Assembly: GCA_015183035.1 (NCBI GenBank)
Contig: JACZZP010000006.1
Span: forward strand, 1,798,001 to 1,862,000
DNA: 64,000 nt
Direction: 5' to 3'
Source: Meloidogyne chitwoodi
Lineage: Eukaryota; Nematoda; Chromadorea; Rhabditida; Meloidogynidae
Shown here: piece after piece, positions 9,430 to 19,680 of the stretch
Position numbering within the stretch: the first letter of the stretch is position 1
Layout: every line of letters starts with the position of its first letter
Notes under the pieces: generated by a model
Told to the model about the DNA's origin: nothing
Seen by the model: only the letters and a program-made list of their open reading frames with translations
The model's database searches: none
Position numbers and translations under genes: made by a program

Positions 9430-12400
9430 ATGGATATTCAATTAAATTTTCTTAAATTTCAACCTTTAAAGAATTGGCTAGATTACTTTCTAAACCGCAA
9501 AGAATTGAAAGATTTATTAAATCAAACAACAGGCATGATTCCTTCTTTTTTAGTTTATATTTTTTATTCTTAAGATAAAAATTGTGTTATTAGTTTGTGT
9601 GATCAATTTGTGGAGCAAGCATTGGCCGCTGAGAAGGATTTGTCACTAGTTGGAAAGGTTTATTTAGATCAAGGTAATTAGTTTGACAATTTTTAGATGA
9701 TAATGTTTTATATACAGAAGACAAAATTTGTTTGCGTTATAAAGTTAATGATTTATGGTTATGTGCTATGAGTTGTTTTGCTTTTTGTCAGTGGGATTTG
9801 ACGCTGTTAATGAAAAAGTATTTTTTAAATTTAGTTTTTTCATATATATTTTTTAATTTAGTCTGAACATACAGAAAATTCAGGCTTTACTGGATCAATT
9901 AATTAAATGGACATTGATGCAAGAAGTTTTTTAAGTTTATTTTAAATTTAATAATTTTTTGTTTTAGGATGTCGTAGGAGATTCATTCGATTATTTTTGC
10001 AATATAGCGTCCTTTGATAAATTTGATATCTCTAAAGTTTTTGGTATTTGGCTATATGCTCGTTGGGTTATTTTGGTCGATTCAGAAGCTCGTTTTCCCG
10101 CAATCCCTGTAAGGCCTACTGTCAGTAATCCGTAAGTCACATAATTTGTTTTTTTTTAGTATAAAATATTAATATATGTTATTATAGTTATAATTATGTT
10201 GATCAAAGTCTCCTTCAAGCAGAGAAGTTCTCACAAATAACTGCTGAAGTTCAAAAGAAAACGCCAGAAGCCATAAAACTTTTGAATAAAATGATTTCAG
10301 AGATTAAAATGCCTGTAATCCATGTGCCAACAAAGGAGTGTTTTTATCCCAATTCAGAGGTCATCGCAAAGGTATTTTAATTTACATATAGAAAATTGTA
10401 ATAAAATAATTTTAGGGATCAAATCTTCAAAATATTGACGAATTTCCAAAACTTGACATTCATAATGACAAATGGCTCCTTCAATTTGATATTTTTCATT
10501 TGAGAACAGCTTTTGATCTTCTTAATTCTCATTTCAGTGCAAGGCATTTTTCTAAAGCAAAAATAATCTTCGGAACAGTTGTTTACTTTCTTCAGTTTTA
10601 ATTAATTATATTCTTTATTTAAGGTAAGAAAAATATGGCAAAAGCTTCAACAAAATTCTGGAGCAATTCTAGCTGATGGAAATCATTATTTTTTACCAAA
10701 CGAACAAAATATTAACGGATTTGCCCGTGCATTTGGATTTGATTCTTTAAATGAAGTATACTTTTAATTAAATAATAATTTACTTTAATTATTTTTTTAG
10801 AGTTCATTTTGGCAACGTGGAGAAAATAATTTGCTTATGCAATTTGCAAATCATAGACCAAAACACAAAATTCCTGTCAATATTTTAGTTGAACTACTTT
10901 CTATTGGAATTTGTCGAATCTCTAAAATTTATCGTGAAAAAGAGCTTGGCCAATCAGAAGAATTACGTTTAGCCTTAATTAAGGTAAAGCTACGCATAGT
11001 TAATTTAATTTAAGATTTTATTTACCAGAGTTTCCATACACATCTTTCTTCACAAAACGGGTTAAATTCAAAAATGAAATTTATTCGACGTGCTCGATTA
11101 CTTGGCTCACTTTATTTTTTATGTTCACATTGTTTTGGTTTTGCTGATACACTTTCGGGTTATGGAAAATTATCTGATGATCAAAAAATCAGGTTTTTCT
11201 AAATTTTTTCAAAAATAAACTTAACAATAAGATCTATTTAGAAACTTAACTCTGCCTTCTAGCAGTGACAAAATACCCGTAAATCCTTCTGATATTCAAT
11301 TACAAGGTTTTTCCATTTCTTAAATCTAAAATTCAAGATTTATCTTTTAAAAATTTATTACCAGAACTTTCCAAATCCGAAAATGCACTTTGGAATATTG
11401 TTACATCTTTTGATATTAATGTTCTCCGTAATTCATTTTTACAACTTGATTCATCAATTCGTATTGAAAATAAGAGAGTAATGATTAGATACTAATAAAA
11501 ATTGAAATTTGATAAAAAATTTTAATAAAAAATAATTTTTAGATGGTTTTTTCTCCTGTTTCGGCTGATCCAATATTAAATGCTCTTAAAGCATATGATG
11601 ATCGAGTTTTTATTCGAAGTCAAATAATGCTATGGAAATTGGAACAACTCGCTCTTCAAGGGGTAAAATTTTTATAATATTAATTTTAATATTTTTAGAA
11701 TATGAAAAAATGGACAGAATTTATAAATAAATTTAGTGAAGATTGCAAAGTTATAGAAGAAAATAAAGAGTTGCAAATGCTTCTTTTATGTGATTCAATG
11801 AGGATAGGGGTTAATTTTAAAAATATTTTTATTATTTAAATAAAATTGTCTTTTTTAGTTAGCAAATTGGAATTCAGATTTTTGTCGACCATCCTTCCCA
11901 CAAGAATTTGTAAAAAATGCGTCAGAGTTGAAACAACAACTTACTGGTGTTTTGACTCGAGCAATACAAGACAATAAGAATACATTTCAAATCTTTAGTA
12001 AAGAGGTTTTAATATTTTTAAAATGAGAATTTTTTAATAGGTATATACATATTGAGTGTTATTTATTTATAAATCCATATTTAACACAAACAGTTAACAT
12101 GTTATTTACTTAACAATCGTGAATGGTCATTTTCAATTCAACGCATCAAAACTCAACCACTTTTAACTACTCCTTTTACAAACATTGCCGTAATTTTCTC
12201 TTTTTTCTTCACTAAACTTTATATAGAAAAAAAACGAGATGAAGCATTTAAAACAGCTAGAGAAGTTATTTGGAAAGTTTTAACGCCAACATTTGATGCA
12301 GCGAGATTTGGGTAAAGAAGCATTAAATTTTTAAAATAAAATTTAATAATATTTAGAGAAGAGCCAAGGCAATGTATGATTGGAAAAGAACCTTTAATTA

Positions 12401-13951
12401 CTTTAATAGAAGAGTTAAAGGTCAACTATAATTTTAATTTAAAATTTATCTAAATATTTTTAGGATTTGGAAGTTCTTAATATTCTGATAGGATTTGTCT
12501 GTTTCCTTTACAATTTTGTTCTTACTACTGATCAGAAGCCCCTAAAAAGCAATATTAATGCATCAGGTGAGATTGCTTCTATAGAAAATGCTACAGAGGA
12601 TGTTGGAATAATCTTGTTGCGTGCTGTTGGACGAAATATCTATTTGGATAATGTTGAATTGTGGCAATCTATAAATATATTGGATACATACAAGTAATTT
12701 GATTACCGGAAAATTCATCCAAAATTTTATCGGAAAATTCTTATCGCAAATAAGAGTAAAAAATCGCATATACAAAAAACATAGTTTTATAATAAAAAAA
12801 ATTTTATTCATAAATTAAAATAATGTTGGATCATTTTATAGTGATAAGATTATTAAAACATAATATAATTTTTAAAATGATTTTAATAATTATTTTAGGA
12901 GGAATTTTCCACTAAAAGAGTAATTTTTAGAAAATCTTCCGAGAAGAATATTCAGGAGAAGAATGCTCCGAACACTAAGTAATTTAGAATATTTTAATTA
13001 AATATATTTTCTATATTTCTAGAACATGTGAGATTGATGTTGATTATGTCGAAAAAGTATTAGATTTATTATCGGAACAAGCATCTCTTGTTGGACCAGT
13101 TTATTTACCATTTTTATGCTTTCGTGCTGATTTTGCTTTTGGTTTTTTAATTATTATTTTTTTAATTAATTATTTTTATTATTTTAGCCCGTGAGAGATA
13201 TGAGGAAGCAGCCTTGCTTTATTTAGAAATAATTGTAGCATTTGATCGTGGACTTATACAAGCATCTCTGCAAGATGGCACTACAACAAAACAAATTAAC
13301 AAAAAAGTTGATATTGATTTGGTGAGAAATAAATTAATATTTTTATTTAAATATTTTGATGCAACTTTGTGTAGGAAAACACAAACAAACTTTCATAAAA
13401 TTATTTTTAATTTTTATAATAATTTTTTTGGAAATTTGCAAAAACAAATTAATTTGATAATAATTAATAAAATATTTTCCAAGATTTACTCTAAACTGGC
13501 AGTTTCTCTTTATTTTCTTCGAATGCCAACTTTAGCAGCAATTATTGGACAAATGCATGTAGATATTAAACCTCACTTAACATTGGTAGAACATTTATTG
13601 AAAAATACTGCTGCAACTGTAGACTCTGGGCCTGCATATTTTCCTCTTATTAGTGATATTAATTTAATGGAAAAGATGGCTGGTAATTTTAAATATTTAA
13701 ATTTTATTTTTTGTATTTTTAGCAATTTATGAACAACCACCATTAGAATTGCCACTTTATACACAAGCTTTGGTATAATCTTTATTTTTTTAATAATATT
13801 TTTTGACTTTTATTCTTCTTAGTGTCGGCCCAGCAGAGCAATTAATGTAAATAATTCTCAAGAAGTTTTGGACAGAGAACGATCAAGAAGAAATGAAAGA
13901 ATTATTGAAATACTCTCAAAACAATTTTTTGAAATTAATATTGGAAGATAA
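9430..13951 (+). CDS. INTS8: Integrator complex subunit 8
   Basis: A long helical-repeat protein spliced from some 20 exons. Landmarks follow the order of animal INTS8: an N-terminal WLDYFLNRKELKDLL segment, a block with FCQWDLTLLMKK, the IWLYARWVILVDSEARFP block, a central repeat region (SFWQRGENNLLMQF, FIRRARLLGSLYFL), the AFKTAREVIWKVLTP..EPLITLIEELKDLEVLNILIGFVCFLYNF stretch near 12230-12510, and a C terminus SQEVLDRERSRRNERIIEILSKQFF that aligns with the family's terminal basic segment. INTS8 belongs to the phosphatase arm of Integrator, which recruits PP2A to the RNA polymerase II complex and supports snRNA 3' processing. The intron after ILDTYK (about 12697-12930) is unusually long for this gene. 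The assignment rests on motif order, not on an alignment. Confidence 0.82.
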
Positions 13952-14124
13952 TATTTTTTATTTATTATCCCATAAACCCATAAATTTTTATTGTTTTCTA
14001 ATCATTTTATTTATTTGATTAAATTATTTAATATTTTTTTTATAGTTATATAGTATTGTTTAATTACTAAAAATATTAACAAATTTTTATTTTCTCTTAT
14101 TTTATTTTAAAATATTAAATTCTG

Positions 14125-14696
14125 ATGAGCATTAAATTATCAAATGGAATTTTGATTGAGAACTCTTTTGATGGAATAAAGAGAATTGTTCGCATTGTAC
14201 TGGACTCATGGCCATGTTATCAATTTTCGGTGAAAAACCAACTCGGAGGTTTTAAGACAGCAGTAAAGGTTAATTTTTTAGAATTGGGTGGTAAAAATCA
14301 ATGTTTTTGAAAAAAGGACGAATGGTTCGCTGATGTGCTTTCAGAACATATTTTCAAACACACTGACTTGTATACATATGAACTTTCTGAATGGATTGAA
14401 GAAATACTTTATAATGAATTTGATACAATATCAGAAGATAATACACTTGACTCAACAGCCGATCTGTTAATTAAAATGAGTAATTGGTTACTGGGAAGAG
14501 GAAAATCAAGTGTTGAAGAAGCAGCTACAAAGCTAAAAGAAAACATTGAAAAACTGTTGGCAATCAGTTCAAAAAAGGTTTTTTAATATAATAGTAAAAA
14601 TATTCAAAAATTATATTTGGAAAATCTTAGGGAATTGTTGAAAATGTTGGACCATCGGATTCAAGTGAAAGCGAGGACAGTGAAGAGCAAGAATGA
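14125..14696 (+). CDS. TSR2: Pre-rRNA-processing protein TSR2
   Basis: Three exons giving about 155 residues. The conserved core is the helix pair around WIEEILYNEFDTISEDNTLDSTADLLIKM, which matches the TSR2 family (escortin of ribosomal protein eS26). The end is a short acidic tail (SSESEDSEEQE), as in the family, but the longer C-terminal region of many animal orthologues is absent. The first intron (about 14269-14315) ends in an AAAAAAG acceptor rather than ttttag; splicing joins AVK to DEWFADVL. It is the last of four plus-strand genes and starts 173 bp after INTS8. The palindrome begins 54 bp after its stop. Confidence 0.85.
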
Positions 14697-14952
14697 TAGT
14701 ATATATTTATTTGTTGTAATAAATGTCTATTTTGTTACAAAAAAAGAGGACAATAAAATTATGGTGAGTTCTACGAACACGCCATAAACGAGCGAATAAT
14801 AACATTGGCTTACTGCGCCTTGCAAATTGTTCGAATATGGTGGTTACACATAAAAAATCAACTGCTGCTCACGGAGTCGCCGTTCCACCCGAAAATTGAA
14901 AGAAAAAAAGAAATTTTCGAATATTCTTTTGATGTTTTTAATGCTTTTATTT

Positions 14953-15330
14953 ATTTCATCCACTAATCATCATTTGGGACACTAACTCCATCAGTCGCGG
15001 TCTTCTTACGTGGAAATTTGCTGATCCTTGAAATTCCTCTTTCAGGTTTGAACTTACATCCATAGTGGTGAACCTTGCTCTCGATAATTTTACAATCTTG
15101 CTTTTTTGGACCAGTAACCATTTTTGCGCGTGACGTACATCCTGAATTTTTTCCTTCATACCTAAAAGTATAAAAATTTTAAACTAACATTTTATTTTAA
15201 ATTTACTCATAATAAACTGCATGTTTGGTTTTTTGCGATGGTGTAGCCATCCATCCAACAGTTTTTGACAGGAATTTCATAACGTGTCGTATGTCATCCG
15301 CATCCTCCCCCGGTGGATTGTAGTTCCATC
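14953..15330 (-). pseudogene. Gene fragment in left palindrome arm
   Basis: Mirror image of the fragment at 15475-15842, in the opposite direction. Splicing out a 45-bp intron (about 15162-15207) joins a block WNYNPPGEDADDIRHVMKFL..VGWMATPSQKTKHAVYY to EYEGKNSGCTSRAKMVTGPK..DCKIIESKVHHYGCKFKPERG, ending VPNDD-stop. A different frame gives an identical 67-residue ORF in both arms, but the spliced frame looks more protein-like. No family recognised. The 5' part of the gene is missing, so it is probably a captured fragment. Confidence 0.5.
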
Positions 15331-15345
15331 AAAGCTATTGGCAAT

Positions 15346-15459
15346 CTTTGACAATTGGGGCGCCACCGAAAATAATCGCCGTGGCATAGTAAAACAATTT
15401 TTAGAGGTTTTCGAGGTCGCTGATCACGAATCTGATCTTATCACTCCCAATTGTCCAAT
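15346..15459. mobile_element. MITE remnant at the centre of the palindrome
   Basis: The spacer has ends ACAATTGGG and CCCAATTGT. Its body (GGGGCGCCACC..AAATAATCGCCGTGGCATAGTAAA..TTTTTAGAGGTT.TCGAGGTCGCTGAT) closely matches one arm of the foldback element at 42188-42605. It appears to be a deleted copy of that family. Confidence 0.7.
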
Positions 15460-15474
15460 ATTGCCAATAGCTTT

Positions 15475-15842
15475 GATGGAACTACAATCCACCGGGGGAG
15501 GATGCGGATGACATACGACACGTTATGAAATTCCTGTCAAAAACTGTTGGATGGATGGCTACACCATCGCAAAAAACCAAACATGCAGTTTATTATGAGT
15601 AAATTTAAAATAAAATGTTAGTTTAAAATTTTTATACTTTTAGGTATGAAGGAAAAAATTCAGGATGTACGTCACGCGCAAAAATGGTTACTGGTCCAAA
15701 AAAGCAAGATTGTAAAATTATCGAGAGCAAGGTTCACCACTATGGATGTAAGTTCAAACCTGAAAGAGGAATTTCAAGGATCAGCAAATTTCCACGTAAG
15801 AAGACCGCGACTGATGGAGTTAGTGTCCCAAATGATGATTAG
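15475..15842 (+). pseudogene. Gene fragment in right palindrome arm
   Basis: Exon part 1 reads WNYNPPGEDADDIRHVMKFLSKTVGW.. to HAVYY; the intron is gtaaat...ttttag at about 15598-15643; exon part 2 begins at 15644, reads YEGKNSGCTSRAKM.. and ends at the TAG near 15840-15842. The product is basic and has three Cys (SGCTS, QDCKI, YGCKF). It is open to about 15476, where a TGA closes the frame, so upstream coding exons are missing or lie beyond an acceptor (ccaatag) near 15470. No known family recognised. Confidence 0.5.
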
Positions 15843-16128
15843 TGGATGAAATAAATAAAAGCATTAAAAACATCAAAAGAATATTCGAAAATTTCTTTTT
15901 TTCTTTCAATTTTCGGGTGGAACGGCGACTCCGTGAGCAGCAGTTGATTTTTTATGTGTAACCACCATATTCGAACAATTTGCAAGGCGCAGTAAGCCAA
16001 TGTTATTATTCGCTCGTGTATGGCGTGTTCGTAGAACTCACCATAATTTTATTGTTTTATTTGTTGTTATAAATTATATGTTGAAAAATTTAAATTTCAA
16101 AGCTCAAAAATGTCAAAATTAAAAAATT

Positions 16129-17248
16129 TCAATAACATGCGTCATGTTGAATAAAAACTTTTTGCAAAGCACTAACTTCTTCTTTACAATTTGGGCATTT
16201 ACTTCCTTCACTCGGTACAATAGCTTTTTCAGCATACATACAACAACCAATTATGCATCCACACGGAAAGAGCATACAATCCATTTTATGACAATCAAAA
16301 TACTTTGGACAAACCATGCATTGTTTATATGGAATGCGGCTTTTGCATCGAGAGAATTTTAAATCAACTAAAAGAAATTTATTATGTATACGAAAATAAA
16401 ACAACATACGTCCTAAATCGCTCTTACAAAAGGGACATTTATCCTTCCATTTTGTTTCACATCGAGAACAGAAAACGGTATGTCCACAAGGGATAATAAC
16501 AATATCAGCAGTATTTGAACAACATCCAACACACATTGAAAATTCCCAAATTGCTTTCTTTGAAAGTATACCTTCCTTAACTCGATTAGAATATTCTTGT
16601 AAGAAATCATCTGGATTGAATAATGCCATTTGATTTTTAGTGTTCTCATTGCTTGGCTTTAGAAAGAATTGAAAGATATTTATAAATAAAATGATAAAGA
16701 AAACTAACAAATTTGTAGAATGATGTAAAGAAAAAAAGATAGGCGTCTTGCAAAATTGGGCACATTGTGAATTTGTAAATGCTTGATTTTGTTCCATTAT
16801 GTTCAAACATGATCTGAAAAAATCTATTCAAAATTTTAAATAATCAAGAACCTTGACTTTATTAGGTTCATCTTTACTAATTAACATAAATATGGCAACG
16901 GGAAAAGCACAACCTGGCACAAGTTCACCCCAATAATCAGCATCTTTTTCATTCCATTTATGCTTCAAAATAAATTCACATTTTTCTGGAGGTATATCCT
17001 CTTTTGTCAATTCCCAAAAAAGCTCTTTGACTGGGAAAGTAGTTAATCCCAATTGAGGAAGCTTTTCCGAATCACTCTAGAAATGCTCAAAATTTTAAAA
17101 TTTATTAATAAAAGCTCACATAAAAACTTAGAACAAAATAGGCAGTTTTTGTACCAGGAAGGAGTTCTCGGATTGATTGCCTTGTTGTCGTCCATTCTTT
17201 AGTGCCAACTAATTTTGGAACAATTTTATTTGATTTGTTATTATTCAT
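16129..17248 (-). CDS. Double RING-type zinc finger protein
   Basis: Five exons, each junction kept in frame by my reading: start MNNNKSNKIVPKLVGTKEW at 17248, then SDSEKLPQLGLTTF (after an intron near 17080-17120), an intron at about 16807-16849 joining VK to IMFEHNGTK, an intron at about 16659-16709 joining FYKF to PSNENTKNQ, and an intron at about 16367-16409 inside LGLDLKF. The C-terminal half has a C3HC4 RING (CVGCC..IIPCGHTVFCSRCE..CPFC) and a second RING-like module (CMVCPKYFDCHKMDCMLFPCGCIIGCC..CPNC). The N-terminal half is not recognised. It is probably an E3 ubiquitin ligase. It faces away from the signal-peptide exon at 17371. Confidence 0.75.
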
Positions 17249-17370
17249 ATAAAAGTTGAAAAATTTTAAGATATAGATCTAAATCAAAGTAGCACATAAA
17301 ATAGTTAATTTAAATGTTTTTCACAAACATGAATATTTTGTTCTTTAATTCTTCAACGAGAAATTAATAA

Positions 17371-17463
17371 AATGCCAACAATATTATGCCAAAAAAGCGT
17401 TTTAAATTTTTATGCACTATTTTTGTTTGCTATCTCTTTCTCATTTTCCATTAGAGTTTTGCA
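17371..17463 (+). CDS. Orphan first exon with signal-peptide-like sequence
   Basis: ATGCCAACAATATTATGCC opens a 31-residue reading (MPTILCQKSVLNFYALFLFAISFSFSIRVLQ) with a strong hydrophobic core, followed by a good donor (CAG/gtaaga). The only nearby acceptor (caatag at about 17519) leads to a stop after three residues. Either the downstream exons were lost or displaced by the FLYWCH unit that follows, or this is a short secreted peptide. Not recognised; weak call. Confidence 0.3.
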
Positions 17464-17535
17464 GGTAAGACTGAATTCAACATTTCATACAATTTTAAGC
17501 ATTATTATTTACTCAATAGGGCAGAAATTAGCGCG

Positions 17536-17548
17536 GTAACGGAAAGTT
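17536..17548. repeat. 13-bp inverted repeat left of FLYWCH gene
   Basis: GTAACGGAAAGTT here matches AACTTTCCGTTAC at 18244-18256 exactly in reverse complement, enclosing the FLYWCH gene with little else. No target-site duplication could be seen. Confidence 0.5.
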
Positions 17549-17632
17549 GAGCAGAAAAATCGATAATTTTTTTTCTTTTTCTTTTGCCCAAAATATGGTT
17601 TACTCCTAATAATAAGTAAACCATTTTGTGAT

Positions 17633-18230
17633 ATGAATGTTCAAAGTACCTCAAGTCAAGAAGAAACAGAGATTAAAGTTCCTAATGGAATATCGTTTGT
17701 CGGAGAAGAACAAATTTCACAAATTGTTGATGAACTTTTGGAGAAAAATACAATTGTACGTTTTGATTTCACTGTTAGTTCTAGAGGTAAAGAATTATTG
17801 CGACGTGATGGTTATGAATTCCGCTTTGAAGCAGACAGTAAAATTGAAGAAGGTAGAAAATTTTAAAAAGAATATTTTTAATACTAAAATTTAAGGGATG
17901 GAAATATGGAGATGTGTACATCGGAATCCTTATTGTAAAGGTCGAATTCATGTAAAAAGTGATTTGTTGCTCAATGACGGTAAAAAATTTAAATTTGGAA
18001 CTGTAGTAAATGGACAACATAACCATCCTGCTAAACATGAAGCAGTTAGAGATGCTCTAAATATATTAAAAGAGCAGGCTTGCTTAGATAATCCTCCTCC
18101 TGTTAGGGATGCAGTTAAATTAGCACGTGAAAGTGTTCCCGTTGACATTCGGAAGGCTGGAGAATGTTCTACTTCCACAATGGGAAGATGTTATAGAAAT
18201 TATTTGAAGGTTTGTAAAAAGGTTTTTTAG
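17633..18230 (+). CDS. FLYWCH-type zinc finger protein
   Basis: Two exons with one intron (about 17854-17895) joining KIEE to GMEIWRC, about 185 residues. Residues 45-125 hold the FLYWCH/GCM-WRKY-like pattern: RFDFTVSSRGKELLRRDGYEFRF, then MEIWRCVHRNPYCKGRIH with the two Cys, and NGQHNHP with the His pair. Such domains bind DNA in animal regulators and are also common beside Mutator-like transposases. No transposase is present. The remainder (PPPVRDAVKLARESVPVDIRKAG) is typical of the segment that follows FLYWCH domains in nematodes. The unit is bracketed by 13-bp inverted repeats. Confidence 0.8.
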
Positions 18231-18243
18231 ACTATTATACTTT

Positions 18244-18256
18244 AACTTTCCGTTAC
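18244..18256. repeat. 13-bp inverted repeat right of FLYWCH gene
   Basis: AACTTTCCGTTAC, the partner of the repeat at 17536-17548. Confidence 0.5.
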
Positions 18257-18327
18257 TTTGCAAGTTTTCACTGTTCGAAATTCTTTCACATAAGCCATAA
18301 AATATTTAGAAATTTCAAAATAAAACT

Positions 18328-18907
18328 ATGGACATAAAGATTGATTTGGATTCGACATCAGAGTCTACTTGTAAGTCTTCTTGGTGGTATTGGTTTTCAA
18401 AGCTTGATGAGAATTTGGCTGGATGTAAAAATTGTGATTGGGTTAAAAGCCGTGGAAATGGTAATTTTAAGATTTAAATTATTTCCAAATTTTTATTTTA
18501 GCTAAATCTACAAGTATTTTGCGTAGCCATCTGAAGTCTCGTCATCCTGATTTGTTCTCGCAAAAACTTGAAGCTGATCAAGTTTCAACCAAATGGAAAA
18601 ATACAAAGAGAAAGGCAACACAAGATTCAAATCAGTATGAAATTTCAGTTATTGGACGTCCTGAGGGTTTAGATTTGAATAATTCGTTTGTCGCTGTTGA
18701 GAGTCCTGCTCGATCACAAGCTTCTTCTGATAATCATGAATGTAAGGATTTTTTTATTAATTTCATTGATTGCTAAAATATTTTTAATTTATCATTTGAT
18801 AATTCATTTTCAGATACAAATGATGAGCAGCCTATTTTTGATCCATCTGTTAAAATAGAAGATGAAGCTCAATCTAATAATGAAAAAATTACTGATAGTA
18901 TATTTTA
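18328..18907 (+). CDS. BED-type zinc finger protein (possible N-terminal part of a PTPS fusion)
   Basis: Three exons starting MDIKIDLDSTSESTCK. The BED finger is WWYWFSKLDENLAGCKNCDWVKSRGNAKSTSILRSHLKSRH: an aromatic-rich lead, a CKNC pair and an H-x4-H pair. The tail is polar (ARSQASSDNHEYTNDEQPIFDPSVKIEDEAQSNNEK). If the third exon is read through, it ends ITDSIF-stop at 18907. If instead the intron from about 18898 to 18940 is removed (gtatat...tttttaag), GAT-A joins TG-CTC and the frame continues into the pterin synthase below. DNA-binding role inferred from the family. Confidence 0.75.
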
Positions 18908-18993
18908 AGACTTTTTTTCATTTTCAATTCATTTTTAAGTGCTCAGAACTTTGTTTGATCCAAATATTTATCCATTGGAGGATATTACTGTCA

Positions 18994-19680
18994 TGTCTGC
19001 TACTGGTATCAATAATAACATAAATAATTCAACTGGACAACTTTTAACAAATCAAGAATTAAATGAAAGTCCACCGATTGTCAAATTGTCTCGTGTTGAA
19101 CACTTTTCAGCTGCTCATCGACTCAATAATCCAAAACTTAGTATTCAAGAGAACAAACAACTTTTTGGCAAATGTAATAATTCAAATGGGCATGGACACA
19201 ACTACAAGTTAAAAGTAGTGTTAGAAGGACCAGTGAATGCTGAAACTGGAATGGTCAGAATTTTTGATATTTTATCTTAAGAAGATTTCTGTAATACGTT
19301 TTAAAACTAGAATATATTTTGGTATTTTCCTTTTTTGACAAATTGCTCACTTTTTTAAACTTCACATTCTTCTAATAAAATAAATATTAATTCATTTTTA
19401 GGTATATAATTTGTCAGATCTCAAACGTGAAATGTCTCAGGTACTTGAGCTTGTTGATCATAAAAACTTGGACAAAGATGTTGCTTATTTTAGGTTTTCT
19501 TTAAAGTTTAAAATTAAAATATCTAAAATAAATTTAAGGGACAATAGGATTGTAAGTACTACAGAAAATCTTGCTATTTTTCTTTTTGGTGAACTTCGTT
19601 CTCGATTAAGCATTCCAGAATTATTAAAGAAGGTTGTTGTTGACGAGACAGATAAAAATAGCTTCACTTATTATGGTTAA
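18994..19680 (+). CDS. ptps-1: 6-pyruvoyl-tetrahydropterin synthase
   Basis: The coding region after MSATGINNN has the family landmarks: the Zn ligands in HFSAAHRL and GHGHNY, the catalytic Cys in FGKCNNSNGHGHNY, the LVDHKNLDKDV acid/His pair, VSTTENLA, and the closing VVVDET with the substrate-binding Glu. One intron joins ETGM to VYNLSDL (about 19254-19401), and another joins AYF to RDNRIVSTTEN (about 19491-19538). The enzyme makes 6-pyruvoyl-tetrahydropterin in tetrahydrobiopterin synthesis. The N terminus is uncertain: the first ATG is at 18994, but splicing from the BED gene upstream keeps the frame open. Confidence 0.92.

Larger units (their letters stand above)
14751..16054. repeat. 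Large near-perfect palindrome, 595-bp arms
   Basis: The left arm 14751-15345 and right arm 15460-16054 are reverse complements; I found one clear mismatch near the outer end (AA versus AC at about 14786). The 114-bp spacer 15346-15459 is not symmetrical except for its tips (ACAATTGGG/CCCAATTGT). Each arm carries the same two-exon gene fragment. A 19-bp direct repeat (TTTATTTGTTGTWATAAAT, one mismatch) lies outside each end at about 14705-14723 and 16056-16074. The near identity implies recent formation or ongoing homogenisation. Confidence 0.93.

Noticed and set aside
14956..15159. Identical 67-residue frames in both palindrome arms as the true product
   Set aside because: The spliced alternative frame uses a good intron and gives a longer, better-balanced protein; the 67-residue frame starts just after the acceptor in another phase.
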